A DNA stretch of 16,671 nt from Clostridium sp. UBA1056 (GCA_002316385.1 DCDL01000056.1:47367-64037), one strand, 5' to 3'. Shown: positions 1 to 6,648, numbered from the stretch's first letter. Notes: generated by a model from the sequence alone, not told the origin. A program made the numbers and translations.

Positions 1-37
1 TCTATTTTCATACAGCTCTTTTATTTTAAATTATATT

Positions 38-409
38 TTAGTGGTGATTACATCCATCATGGCTACATGTATGATTCATAGAGAATTCTGCTAGCTCACC
101 TTTGCTTAACTTATCTAAATTTACACTTATATTTCCTTCTACAGCTTTATATACCTTTATTCCTAAAGAGTTTAATTTAACTATAGCTCCTTGACCAATT
201 CCATCTACAACTACTGCATCTACAACTTCTCCTGATAATGCCTTCATTGGTTGACACTTACCATGCTCATGACCTAAATCACCATTTCCTATAGTCTTTA
301 CTTCATTAGTTTCTAGATTACATACTACAAACATTGGAGCTGTTCCAAAATGCCCATATGGAACACTTTCCATCCCTTCATTGGATTTAACTGGAAAACA
401 AACTTTCAT
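38..409 (-). CDS. NifX/NifB-type dinitrogenase cofactor family protein
   Basis: A 123-residue protein of the dinitrogenase iron-molybdenum cofactor family (NifX / NifB C-terminal fold), small proteins that bind iron-sulfur or FeMo-type clusters. The N-terminus reads as a first strand followed by the family's phenylalanine-glycine turn (YGHFGTAP, about residues 18-25), and the centre holds VVVDGIGQGA (about 67-76). The tail is a Cys/His cluster ending CSHDGCNHH, a probable metal-binding end common in clostridial members. No nitrogenase genes are present, so the role is probably general cofactor or metal handling rather than nitrogen fixation; the substrate is unknown. It is co-transcribed with the ArsR gene: the ArsR stop and this ATG share one base (TAATG). 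Its ribosome site GAGGAGG lies inside the ArsR gene's last Glu codons, so the two are probably translationally coupled. Confidence 0.85.
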   Translation of the reverse strand: MKVCFPVKSNEGMESVPYGHFGTAPMFVVCNLETNEVKTIGNGDLGHEHGKCQPMKALSGEVVDAVVVDGIGQGAIVKLNSLGIKVYKAVEGNISVNLDKLSKGELAEFSMNHTCSHDGCNHH

Positions 410-795
410 TAATACTCCTCCTCTAATCTCTTTTTACAACAACCTTTTCCTGCTTTGCACTCTCTTTTACATTGCAAAGCATCAAATTTTTCTATACTTA
501 CATTAAACTTATCATCTATTGAGCATATGTCATCAGTAATTAATACATTTATAAACTCTATAGCTCTTTCTAAAACTTTCTTATTCAAGTCATAGATTAC
601 ATGATATCCTCTTTTATAACCTATAACTAAATCTACTTCTTTAAGAATTTTAATATGCTGTGATACCGCAGCTTCAGAAATCTCTAAATGCTTAGCTATT
701 CCTTTTGCACAAATATTTTTTTTAGATAGTAGAACTAATATCTTTATTCTTGTTTCATCTCCAATAGCTTTAAATACCTTTATACTTTCTATCAT
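409..795 (-). CDS. ArsR-family transcriptional repressor with Cys-rich tail
   Basis: A 128-residue winged-helix repressor of the ArsR/SmtB family. The DNA-binding helix-turn-helix is at about residues 30-56 (GIAKHLEISEAAVSQHIKIL) and the wing is near GYHVIYDL (63-70). Cys29 sits where classical ArsR proteins carry the first Cys of the CxC metal site. Cys91 lies in the C-terminal helix region, and the tail carries Cys109, Cys113, Cys119 and Cys120 among lysines. Such thiols could sense metal, an Fe-S cluster or reactive sulfur; the signal is not decidable from sequence. No arsenic-resistance gene is nearby. The start is an ATG after AAAGGAG. The gene is first in an operon with the NifX-like protein. 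A strong promoter and a long palindrome lie just upstream, so autorepression is likely. Confidence 0.9.
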   Translation of the reverse strand: MIESIKVFKAIGDETRIKILVLLSKKNICAKGIAKHLEISEAAVSQHIKILKEVDLVIGYKRGYHVIYDLNKKVLERAIEFINVLITDDICSIDDKFNVSIEKFDALQCKRECKAGKGCCKKRLEEEY

Positions 796-807
796 ATATG
801 CTCCTTT

Positions 808-853
808 AGTATTATAATTTAATTAAGCATTTACTTAACTAAATTATAATACT
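808..853. promoter_or_regulatory. 46-bp imperfect palindrome, probable ArsR operator
   Basis: The outer 14-bp arms (808-821 and 840-853) are perfect inverted repeats. Counting inwards, 20 of 23 base pairs match, with an inner TTAAG...CTTAA core. It begins 12 bp before the ArsR start codon and covers the -10 box and transcription start. A dimeric repressor bound here would block the promoter. ArsR proteins usually bind A/T-rich dyads of this kind, so autoregulation is inferred. Confidence 0.7.
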
Positions 854-871
854 CTTAATTAAATATTTCAA
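843..871 (-). promoter_or_regulatory. Sigma-A promoter of the arsR-nifX-like operon
   Basis: Read on the minus strand, -35 TTGAAA (866-871) and -10 TATAAT (843-848) are separated by 17 bp. The -10 matches consensus perfectly and the -35 at four of six positions. The -10 box lies inside the palindrome 808-853. Confidence 0.75.
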
Positions 872-895
872 CCTAATTTAAAATATTCAATAAAA

Positions 896-931
896 TAAGA
901 AGTCACCTTGACTAAATTAGGTGACTTCTTA
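896..931 (-). terminator. Intrinsic terminator after the reductase gene
   Basis: A perfect 12-bp stem (896-907 with 920-931) and a 12-nt loop. On the minus strand it is followed by a T-rich run (TTTTATT). It lies about 60 bp past the stop of the reductase gene and separates that operon from the ArsR promoter. Confidence 0.85.
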
Positions 932-988
932 CTTTATATCTTATTTAGTATATGAGTTAATTTCTGAATTATATTGTCTTTATTACAA

Positions 989-2692
989 CTAGTTAAAATT
1001 ATATTCAGTAACTATACTATCTCTATCTGTAGTTTTATCATTGAAATATTCATAGAATGATAAAGCTAAAAAACTACCAGTTACATTATATACATTATTG
1101 AATCCTAACTGTTGTAATGCTAAAACTGCATTATAGCTTCTTTGACCTGTTCTACAATGAACATAGACATCTTCATCTTTAGGTATTTCATTAAATCTGC
1201 TTCTAAGCTCACTTAAAGGTATATTTTTTGCACCTTTGATATGTGCTCTCTCATATTCCACATTCTCTCTAACATCTAATATATATGCACCTTCTTTAAT
1301 TAAGTATCTAAGCTTGTCTGGTTGAACTTGTTTAAAATCTCCATTTAATAAGTTAGAGCCTATATATCCTGCTAAATTAACTACATCTTTAGCCGTTCCA
1401 AAGGGTGGTGCATAGCATAATTCTAAATCTTTAAGATTTTCTACAGTACCTCCAAATTTTATAGCTGTAGCTATGACATCAATTCGTTTTGATACATTGC
1501 CCTTTCCTATAGCTTGAGCTCCTAATATCTTTCCTGTTGGAACTTCAAATAACAACTTAAAATGAAGCATTTCTGCTTCTGGCATAAGTCCAACTTTATC
1601 TGAAGCAATAAGTCTTACCACCTCATAATTTATATTCATATTTGAAACTTTAATTAAGGATTCATTTAAGCCTGTAGATGCCCCATTATAGTTAAACACC
1701 TTTATAGCTGATGAGCCTATATATCCCTTATTTAGAGCTGGTTTATTATTAATATGATCTGCTACTGATCTAGCTTCTTTTTGAGCAGGTCCTGCTAAGG
1801 ATAGCTTTGTCATAGAATGAGTTAATTCATTATATATTTCTATAGCATCTCCTACTGCATATATGTCTTTATCATTAGTTCTATAGTTTTGATCTACCTT
1901 TATAGCTCCAGTACTTCCAATATCTAATCCAGCCTCCTTAGCTAGATGAATCTCTGGTGCAACTCCAATAGCCATGATAATAGCCTTGGCATTTACTTTT
2001 TTTCCTGAGGCTAAAACAACTTTATCTTCTTCAAAACTTTCTACCTTATCTCCTAAAATTAAATTAACTCCATTATCATACATTTCTTTATGAAAAATTT
2101 GTACCATATCATAGTCAAAAGGCCTTAATATCTGCTCTGTAGCTTCTATTAAAGATACATTATATCCTGCTCCCCTCAGATTTTCTGCTACCTCTACTCC
2201 AATATAGCCTCCACCTATTACAGCAACATCCTTTATATCAAGATTCTTTATAAATTTATTTAGTTTGTCTATATCTATTACATTTCTAACTGTAAATACA
2301 TTTACACTATCAATCCCTTGTATATTAGGCACAATTGGTTTTGCTCCTGGGGAAAGTATTAGCTTATCATAATCTTCTTTATATTCCTTCTCTGTAGTTA
2401 AATCTCTAACAACTACTTCTTTATTCTTTCTATCAATGAAAATAACTTCATTATTAACTCTTGCTTCAATATTATATTGAGCCATAAATTTTTCTGGCTT
2501 CATCAAAACTAATTTACTAGCTTCATCTACAACACCACTTAAATGATATGGCAGTGAGCAATTGGAAAAGGATACGTGAGGACCTTTTTCAAACATTATT
2601 ATTTTATCCTCTTCATTATTTCTTCTCAATCTAGTTGCTGCAGATGCTCCTCCAGCTACTCCACCAACTATTAAAATCTTTCTCTTCATCAT
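989..2692 (-). CDS. CoA-disulfide/persulfide reductase with C-terminal rhodanese domain
   Basis: A 567-residue flavoprotein of the CoA-disulfide reductase / NADH oxidase branch. The FAD-binding motif GGVAGGASAA is at about residues 10-19, the active cysteine is Cys45 in SFSNCSLPYH, the NAD(P)H-binding GGGYIGVE is at 160-167, the second FAD motif YAVGDA is at 278-283, and the conserved YAPPFGTAKD is at 427-436. Residues 460-555 form a rhodanese domain with active loop CRTGQRS starting at Cys513. This fusion is known from bacterial CoA-disulfide reductase-rhodanese and NAD(P)H-dependent per/polysulfide reductases, which reduce CoA-disulfide, CoA-persulfide or polysulfide. A cytoplasmic sulfane-sulfur or redox role is inferred. 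Two consecutive ATGs lie 5 and 8 bases from AGGAGG, so either 2692 or 2689 may be the start. It follows a rhodanese gene by 20 bp, so one operon. Confidence 0.9.
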   Translation of the reverse strand: MMKRKILIVGGVAGGASAATRLRRNNEEDKIIMFEKGPHVSFSNCSLPYHLSGVVDEASKLVLMKPEKFMAQYNIEARVNNEVIFIDRKNKEVVVRDLTTEKEYKEDYDKLILSPGAKPIVPNIQGIDSVNVFTVRNVIDIDKLNKFIKNLDIKDVAVIGGGYIGVEVAENLRGAGYNVSLIEATEQILRPFDYDMVQIFHKEMYDNGVNLILGDKVESFEEDKVVLASGKKVNAKAIIMAIGVAPEIHLAKEAGLDIGSTGAIKVDQNYRTNDKDIYAVGDAIEIYNELTHSMTKLSLAGPAQKEARSVADHINNKPALNKGYIGSSAIKVFNYNGASTGLNESLIKVSNMNINYEVVRLIASDKVGLMPEAEMLHFKLLFEVPTGKILGAQAIGKGNVSKRIDVIATAIKFGGTVENLKDLELCYAPPFGTAKDVVNLAGYIGSNLLNGDFKQVQPDKLRYLIKEGAYILDVRENVEYERAHIKGAKNIPLSELRSRFNEIPKDEDVYVHCRTGQRSYNAVLALQQLGFNNVYNVTGSFLALSFYEYFNDKTTDRDSIVTEYNFN

Positions 2693-2712
2693 ATATTCCT
2701 CCTAATTTAAAA

Positions 2713-3033
2713 TTATTTTCTTTTAGTACCTACATAAGCACCAAAGCCACCTATTACATTTGTTACATTAAATCCTTGCTTAACTAGTCTACTACATGCT
2801 AGAGAACTTCTAGAACCTGATTGACACATAAGATAATATTCTTCATTCTTCTTAAGGTATTTATCTGGATTACCTAAAAGATTTCCCCTTGGAATGTTTT
2901 TAGCTGATTTTAAACTTCCACTTCTATATTCATATACTTCTCTAATATCTATTAAATTAACTTTCCCTATTAAATTATTCATATCATTAATGTTTATAAC
3001 TTTACCACTATCTCTTCTAAAGAAATTGAACAT
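2713..3033 (-). CDS. Single-domain rhodanese-like sulfurtransferase
   Basis: A 106-residue rhodanese domain. LIDIREVYEYRSGSLKSAKNIP (about 27-48) is the family's aspartate-arginine strand and the conserved approach to the active site. The active-site loop CQSGSRS starts at Cys70, and the C-terminal VIGGFGAYVG (93-102) is typical. It should carry sulfur as a cysteine persulfide on Cys70 in the cytoplasm. It lies 20 bp upstream of the reductase-rhodanese fusion on the same strand, so it could pass sulfane sulfur to that enzyme. The start is ATG with AGGAGG eight bases upstream. The N-terminal MFNFFRR is not a signal peptide. Confidence 0.9.
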   Translation of the reverse strand: MFNFFRRDSGKVININDMNNLIGKVNLIDIREVYEYRSGSLKSAKNIPRGNLLGNPDKYLKKNEEYYLMCQSGSRSSLACSRLVKQGFNVTNVIGGFGAYVGTKRK

Positions 3034-3108
3034 TTTAATTCCTCCTAAGTTAGTTAAATCTTTAATTTGTTTCTTTATATGTATACTTTACATCAATTAT
3101 TCTTAGTT

Positions 3109-3129
3109 TTATGTGACTTACTCACATAA
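3109..3129. promoter_or_regulatory. Inverted repeat TGTGA-N5-TCACA upstream of the rhodanese operon
   Basis: Perfect 8-bp arms (3109-3116 and 3122-3129) around a 5-bp spacer, about 85 bp before the rhodanese ATG. The half-sites resemble those of CRP/FNR-family regulators, though those normally have a 6-bp gap. If the weak TAAAGT at 3085-3090 is the -10, the dyad would be centred near -41, an activator position. The regulator is unknown. Confidence 0.4.
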
Positions 3130-3170
3130 TGCTAACTAACTCATCTACTATTATATATAAATTTGTATAA

Positions 3171-3218
3171 TAAGAGATAAGAGTTATAACCATACGTGAT
3201 TATAACTCTTATTTCTTA
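3171..3218. terminator. Long hairpin, probable bidirectional terminator
   Basis: A 19-bp stem (3171-3189 with 3200-3218, one G-T pair) and a 10-nt loop. It lies between the rhodanese operon promoter region and the decayed genes at 3265-3681. It would end minus-strand transcripts coming from those remnants. Flanking T-runs are short, so its termination strength is uncertain. Confidence 0.6.
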
Positions 3219-3264
3219 TGTGTTTATCCTAAATATTGAAAATAATAAAGTTCATATTATTAAT

Positions 3265-3486
3265 TTAAACGTCCCAATAAATTACTTCAACTTTAGTTTT
3301 ATGTTTTAAAATATATATTCCATTTTGCTTTTCTAAATTTTCTTATATATATTTATCTATAGCATCTCTATCTAAATCTTTTTTATTTAATTCCATCTCA
3401 ACTTTAGAATATATCCCTTCTATATTTTTAAATTTAATTTCAGTCTCCGCATCAATGAATTTTACATTAGCACAAATAAGTGGCAT
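3265..3486 (-). pseudogene. Small unrecognised frame interrupted by an in-frame stop
   Basis: Reading from an ATG at 3484-3486 gives about 47 codons, including CANVKFIDAETEIKF and KVEMELNKKDLDRD, then a TAA at 3343-3345. The same frame continues sensibly (ENLEKQNGIYILKHKTKVEV) to a stop at 3265-3267. One nonsense change would explain it; restored, it would be about 73 residues. No ribosome site precedes the ATG. It lies in the same frame directly after the GNAT remnant. I do not recognise the family. Confidence 0.5.
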
Positions 3487-3492
3487 ATAATA

Positions 3493-3681
3493 TTATTTTA
3501 ATGCTTCACATATAATTAATTCATGAAAATCCGTATTCAATATATCCATAAAAACTTCATCGAATTCATTATTTCCATATATGATAGCATTTCTTCTTCT
3601 ACCTATTTCTTTAAAACCAATCTTCTTGCATAAATTAATAGCTCTTTCATTAAATGAAAAAGTCTCTATGTTTTTTGTATT
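3493..3681 (-). pseudogene. C-terminal remnant of a GNAT acetyltransferase
   Basis: An open stretch of about 62 codons with no start codon, bounded by stops at 3682-3684 and 3493-3495. It encodes SFNERAINLCKKIGFKEIGR and then RRNAIIYGNNEFDEVFMDIL, the typical end of GNAT N-acetyltransferases of the RimI/SpeG-like type (asparagine-containing helix, then K-x-G-F-x-E). The acetyl-CoA-binding half is missing, so it is inactive. It is not a piece of the intact GNAT gene at 5340-5825, whose C-terminus differs. Confidence 0.7.
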
Positions 3682-3717
3682 TTAATGAAACTCCTTCTCA
3701 CATGCGTTCGAATGAGT

Positions 3718-3756
3718 AAGTTCCACTGACCAAATATAAAATTTGGAGTGTCACTT
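3718..3756 (-). terminator. Imperfect hairpin overlapping the peptidase stop codon
   Basis: The stem pairs AAGT/ACTT, CACT/AGTG and CCAAAT/ATTTGG around a 5-nt loop, with one internal loop and a 2-nt bulge. It begins inside the stop codon of the M32 gene. No T-run follows on the minus strand, so it may be a weak or processed terminator. Confidence 0.35.
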
Positions 3757-5260
3757 ATAATTCGTAGATTTCTCCATACTTTTTATTCAAATATTCTAAG
3801 AAATATTTAGGATTTAACTCTTCTCCTGTTACTTTTACAATAAGCTCTGATGGAGTATAAAGAGAACCAAACTGATGGATATTTTCTCTTAACCATTCTT
3901 TTATAATTGTAAAGTTACCATTCTCAACCTCTTCATCATAGGTAGGTATATCTTTTTTCATTTTATTTAAGAATTGAGCTCCATATAAATTACCAAGAGC
4001 ATAGCTTGGGAAATATCCGATTAATCCTGAACCCCAGTGAGTATCCTGAAGTACCCCTTCTGAATCACTTTTAGGCTCCACACCTAAGTAATCTTTATAT
4101 TTCTTATTCCAAACAGCTGGTAACTCATCTACTGTGATTTCATCATTCATCAATGCTCTTTCTAATTCATACCTAATTATAATATGGATACTATATGTTA
4201 ATTCATCTGCTTCTATTCTAATTAAAGAAGGCTCTACCTTATTTATTGCTTTATAAAACTCTTCTAAAGTGACACCTTCAAATTGAGGAAATCTCTTTTG
4301 AACCTCTGGATAGAAATAAGACCAAAATTCTTTACTTCTCCCTAGGATATTTTCATAGTATCTAGATTGAGATTCATGTATCCCCATGGAAGTTCCTCCA
4401 GAAATCCCTGTATATTCTAGATCATCTGCTGAGTTTTGTTCATAAATACCATGTCCACCTTCATGTATATTACTAAAGAATGCGCTCCTAAAATCATGTT
4501 CATCATAGCTTGTTGTTATTCTAACATCTTTATTTCCAAAGTTAGTTGTAAACGGGTGAACTGTAGTATCTAATCTCCCAGCCTCAAAATCATATCCTAA
4601 TTTATCTAAAACGAATTTTCCAAACTCGTCTTGATCTTTAGCAGAAAAATACCTTTTAAAGAAGGATTCATCTATTTTAACCTTAGAAGATTTGACTTTC
4701 TCTAAAAGCTCAACTATACCGTCTCTCATCTCTTTAAATACTTTATCTACCTTTTCTACAGTCAATCCTCTTTCATAGTCATCTAAACATTTATTATAGA
4801 TATTTCCTTCATATCCTACATATCCAGCGAACTCTTTATTAAAATCTATTATCTTTGCTAAATATGGCTTAAATCCTTCATAGTCATTATTAGCCTTAGC
4901 TTTTTTCCAAAAGGCTTCTGATGCAGAGCATAACATTTGATACTCCTTATTTCTTTCAGGCGGTATTTTTATAAATTCTTCATAATCTCTTTTTAAGCTT
5001 TCTATAATTTTTTTATCCTTAAATGATAGTTTGTCCATTTTGTCTGAGAAGTACTCTAACCACTCCCCAACCTTTGGAGAATTCATAAGTTTTATATATT
5101 CAGAATATAAGTATCCAAGTACTTCAATTCTTCCATCTATGGCCTTAGATGGTATACCTGTTTGCATATCCCACTGTATTAAACTTTGTGCATGAATTAA
5201 ATAAGTTAGGTTTTTAATATGCTCTTTTACCTCATTTAACTTTTTATCAATTTTCTCCAT
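3755..5260 (-). CDS. M32 family metallocarboxypeptidase (carboxypeptidase Taq type)
   Basis: A 501-residue cytoplasmic zinc carboxypeptidase that removes C-terminal amino acids from peptides. Family marks, numbered from the start chosen here: HPFTTNFG (235-242) followed by DVRITT (245-250), the zinc motif HEGGH at 266-270 with Glu267 catalytic, the third-ligand HESQSR at 295-300, RIEADELTYSIHI near 348-360, and GYFPSYALG near 415-423. The length matches the family's usual ~500. The frame opens at a GTG at 5269, but that codon touches the ribosome site; AAGGAG lies 8 bases before the ATG at 5260, so 5260 is the start. The GNAT gene upstream is 79 bp away on the same strand. It likely works with the peptide-uptake and dipeptidase genes further right. 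Confidence 0.93.
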   Translation of the reverse strand: MEKIDKKLNEVKEHIKNLTYLIHAQSLIQWDMQTGIPSKAIDGRIEVLGYLYSEYIKLMNSPKVGEWLEYFSDKMDKLSFKDKKIIESLKRDYEEFIKIPPERNKEYQMLCSASEAFWKKAKANNDYEGFKPYLAKIIDFNKEFAGYVGYEGNIYNKCLDDYERGLTVEKVDKVFKEMRDGIVELLEKVKSSKVKIDESFFKRYFSAKDQDEFGKFVLDKLGYDFEAGRLDTTVHPFTTNFGNKDVRITTSYDEHDFRSAFFSNIHEGGHGIYEQNSADDLEYTGISGGTSMGIHESQSRYYENILGRSKEFWSYFYPEVQKRFPQFEGVTLEEFYKAINKVEPSLIRIEADELTYSIHIIIRYELERALMNDEITVDELPAVWNKKYKDYLGVEPKSDSEGVLQDTHWGSGLIGYFPSYALGNLYGAQFLNKMKKDIPTYDEEVENGNFTIIKEWLRENIHQFGSLYTPSELIVKVTGEELNPKYFLEYLNKKYGEIYEL

Positions 5261-5339
5261 TCTTTCCACTCCTTCCAGGTTATATTACATAATTTACCTT
5301 CAAGCTAATTATATCTTTATTTTCAATATAATTCCATAG

Positions 5340-5825
5340 TTATTTACTAAGTTTATAGATACTAATATAATAGTCATCCTCTGGATAATCTCCCATATAA
5401 ATAAATCCTGATTCTAAGTAAAAATTCCTTAGTTTCTTGTTACCAGCCCAACAATCTAAATACAAATTATTCCTATTGAGAGTTTCACTCTCTCTTATTA
5501 AATTTAACATAGTTACTCCAAACCCTAACCCCTGTGTCCTTGGTAATATGGCTATTCTATATAGGTATTTCCCTTCTACACCTCTATAAAATGCATTATC
5601 TTGATCATCTAATTCCCTTATTGAAAACGTACCTATAATTACTCCTTCATATACAACTAAAAATATTCTAGATTTTATTATATCCTCTTTTATAACTTCC
5701 TCTTTCCACGGATATTCCCACTGATTTATGTCCTTATCTAATAAATCTTCTGTAACCTCATTTAATATCTTCATCACTTTATGAATATCTTCTATTGTTG
5801 CTAATTCAATCTTTATATCCTTCAC
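5340..5825 (-). CDS. GNAT-family N-acetyltransferase
   Basis: A 161-residue single-domain GNAT enzyme that transfers acetyl from acetyl-CoA to an unknown amine. The acetyl-CoA pyrophosphate loop is seen in YRIAILPRTQGLGFG (about 89-103, the Q/R-x-x-G-x-G pattern). The preceding strand is IIGTFSIRE (63-71), and the C-terminal YLDCWAGNKKLRNFYLESGF (122-141) is the usual motif B region with asparagine and tyrosine. The start is GTG at 5825, preceded about seven bases away by the G-rich ribosome site GGGGGA, which is unusual beside the AGGAGG sites of the other genes here. It may share a transcript with the M32 gene; no clear terminator separates them. Substrate not predictable. Confidence 0.85.
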   Translation of the reverse strand: MKDIKIELATIEDIHKVMKILNEVTEDLLDKDINQWEYPWKEEVIKEDIIKSRIFLVVYEGVIIGTFSIRELDDQDNAFYRGVEGKYLYRIAILPRTQGLGFGVTMLNLIRESETLNRNNLYLDCWAGNKKLRNFYLESGFIYMGDYPEDDYYISIYKLSK

Positions 5826-6139
5826 AATATTTCCCCCTTATCTCTCAAAATATCATATTGGCTCTATAATCATCATAAATATATCCTTATATCTATAAAC
5901 CATTAAACTTATAATCGTTTATATTTTGTTATGTCCTATAAATTCCCATATACTGTATTGGTAATATTTTACTATTAAATTGTGAAATATTCAACTAAAT
6001 TTATTTATATGTCCATTTTACATTAAATGAACTTAACTTTAACTATTAATTTAAACGCCTAAATCTCAACTATATATATCATTAATATTTAAATCACATT
6101 AATTTCCTTCTAAAATTATTTATAATCTTCTCATAAATT
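5826..6139. other. AT-rich gap with no recognised gene
   Basis: Divergent spacer between the GNAT gene (minus) and the small-RNA promoter (plus). Both strands are rich in stops. I see no convincing coding frame, RNA gene or strong promoter. The GNAT promoter must lie here but no clear -35/-10 pair stands out. Confidence 0.5.
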
Positions 6140-6172
6140 TGTCACATGGATGTCACAATATATCCTTATTAT
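6140..6172 (+). promoter_or_regulatory. Promoter with PHO-box-like direct repeat
   Basis: TGTCACA occurs at 6140-6146 and again at 6151-6157, exactly 11 bp apart, about 10 bp before a -10-like TATTAT (6167-6172). No good -35 lies 17 bp from that -10. PhoB/OmpR-type activators bind 11-bp direct repeats of TGTCA in place of the -35, so an activated promoter is inferred; the actual regulator is unknown. Confidence 0.45.
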
Positions 6173-6293
6173 ATATATTAACAGGAGATAATAAGTATTT
6201 CTTAAAGTAATCCCCCCAGAATTATATAGGAAATACTTAATCTCTCAAAATAGTTTTATTTAATATTTCTAATATAGAGTAAATATTTATAAA

Positions 6294-6383
6294 TGAAATA
6301 AGTTAATCCCTGAAATAAGTAAACCACTTTTAATATTAATTAAAAATAATATTAAAAGTGGAACCCCTAATGAAATAAGTAAA
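6294..6383 (+). repeat. Three copies of TGAAATAAGTWAA
   Basis: Copies at 6294-6306, 6311-6323 and 6371-6383; the last two are identical, the first differs by one base. They flank the 15-bp hairpin inside the candidate small RNA. Spacing is irregular, so this is not a CRISPR array. Confidence 0.7.
6324..6361 (+). other. Perfect 15-bp stem-loop inside the small RNA
   Basis: Arms 6324-6338 and 6347-6361 with an 8-nt loop. It is followed by AACCCC rather than a T-run, so it is a structural element, not a terminator. Confidence 0.65.
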
Positions 6384-6439
6384 ATAATACTTCATAAATA
6401 ATCCCCCCGATTATAAGTGAAAGTAAATTTTAATAACAT

Positions 6440-6472
6440 AAAATCCTGTGCAAGCACAGGATTTTCTTATTT
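6440..6472 (+). terminator. Intrinsic terminator of the small RNA
   Basis: A perfect 11-bp stem (6440-6450 with 6455-6465), CAAG loop and a T-rich tail CTTATTTAT. The plus-strand orientation fits an RNA transcribed from about 6179. Confidence 0.85.
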
Positions 6473-6475
6473 ATA

Positions 6476-6504
6476 TTGATTTTGTAATTTCCCTTGATTA
6501 TAAT
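6476..6504 (+). promoter_or_regulatory. Sigma-A promoter of the lemA operon
   Basis: -35 TTGATT (6476-6481), 17-bp spacer, -10 TATAAT (6499-6504). Transcription would start near 6511, giving an untranslated leader of about 138 nt before lemA. Confidence 0.6.
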
Positions 6505-6648
6505 AAATATAATATATAGTTATAGTTTTAATCTTACAATACTTACTTTATATTCCTAATTAAATCTTATTAAGAATATAATTAATTTATATATAATATG
6601 TGAAATTAAAACATATACTAAATTAAAAACTGAAAGGAGAATAAGTAC

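Larger units (their letters stand above)
6179..6472 (+). ncRNA. Candidate structured small RNA with C-rich loops
   Basis: A non-coding stretch bounded by a promoter-like region (6140-6172) and a strong terminator (6440-6472). It contains three hairpins: 6185-6244 (9-bp AAGTATTTC/GAAATACTT stem extended by GAGAT/ATCTC), 6324-6361 (perfect 15-bp stem) and 6398-6414 (ATAATC/GATTAT with an all-C loop). Two AATCCCCCC motifs (6209-6217 and 6400-6408), AATCCC (6305-6310) and AACCCC (6362-6367) recur, and TGAAATAAGTWAA occurs at 6294, 6311 and 6371. No frame starting with a ribosome site is present. C-rich single-stranded loops are a hallmark of Gram-positive small RNAs that pair with G-rich ribosome sites; this function is inferred. 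It could instead be a leader ending in an attenuator for lemA, but lemA has its own promoter-like site downstream. Confidence 0.55.

Noticed and set aside
38..795. Nitrogen-fixation or arsenic-resistance operon
   Set aside because: The NifX-like fold and the ArsR fold are both used widely outside those systems, and no nif or ars partner gene is present.
2894..3106. Open frame on the plus strand antisense to the rhodanese gene
   Set aside because: It is the complement of a well-supported rhodanese coding region, with no ribosome site and no family resemblance.
3704..3716. GTTCGAAT resembling a tRNA T-loop
   Set aside because: No matching T-stem, acceptor or anticodon arms around it.
5261..5269. 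GTG start for the M32 peptidase
   Set aside because: The GTG touches the AAGGAG ribosome site; the ATG at 5260 has an 8-base spacing.
5307..5333. AATTATAT/ATATAATT stem between the GNAT and M32 genes
   Set aside because: All-A/T 8-bp stem without a T-run; too weak to call a terminator.
6294..6383. CRISPR-like repeats
   Set aside because: Only three short copies with unequal spacing and a hairpin between them; no cas genes.
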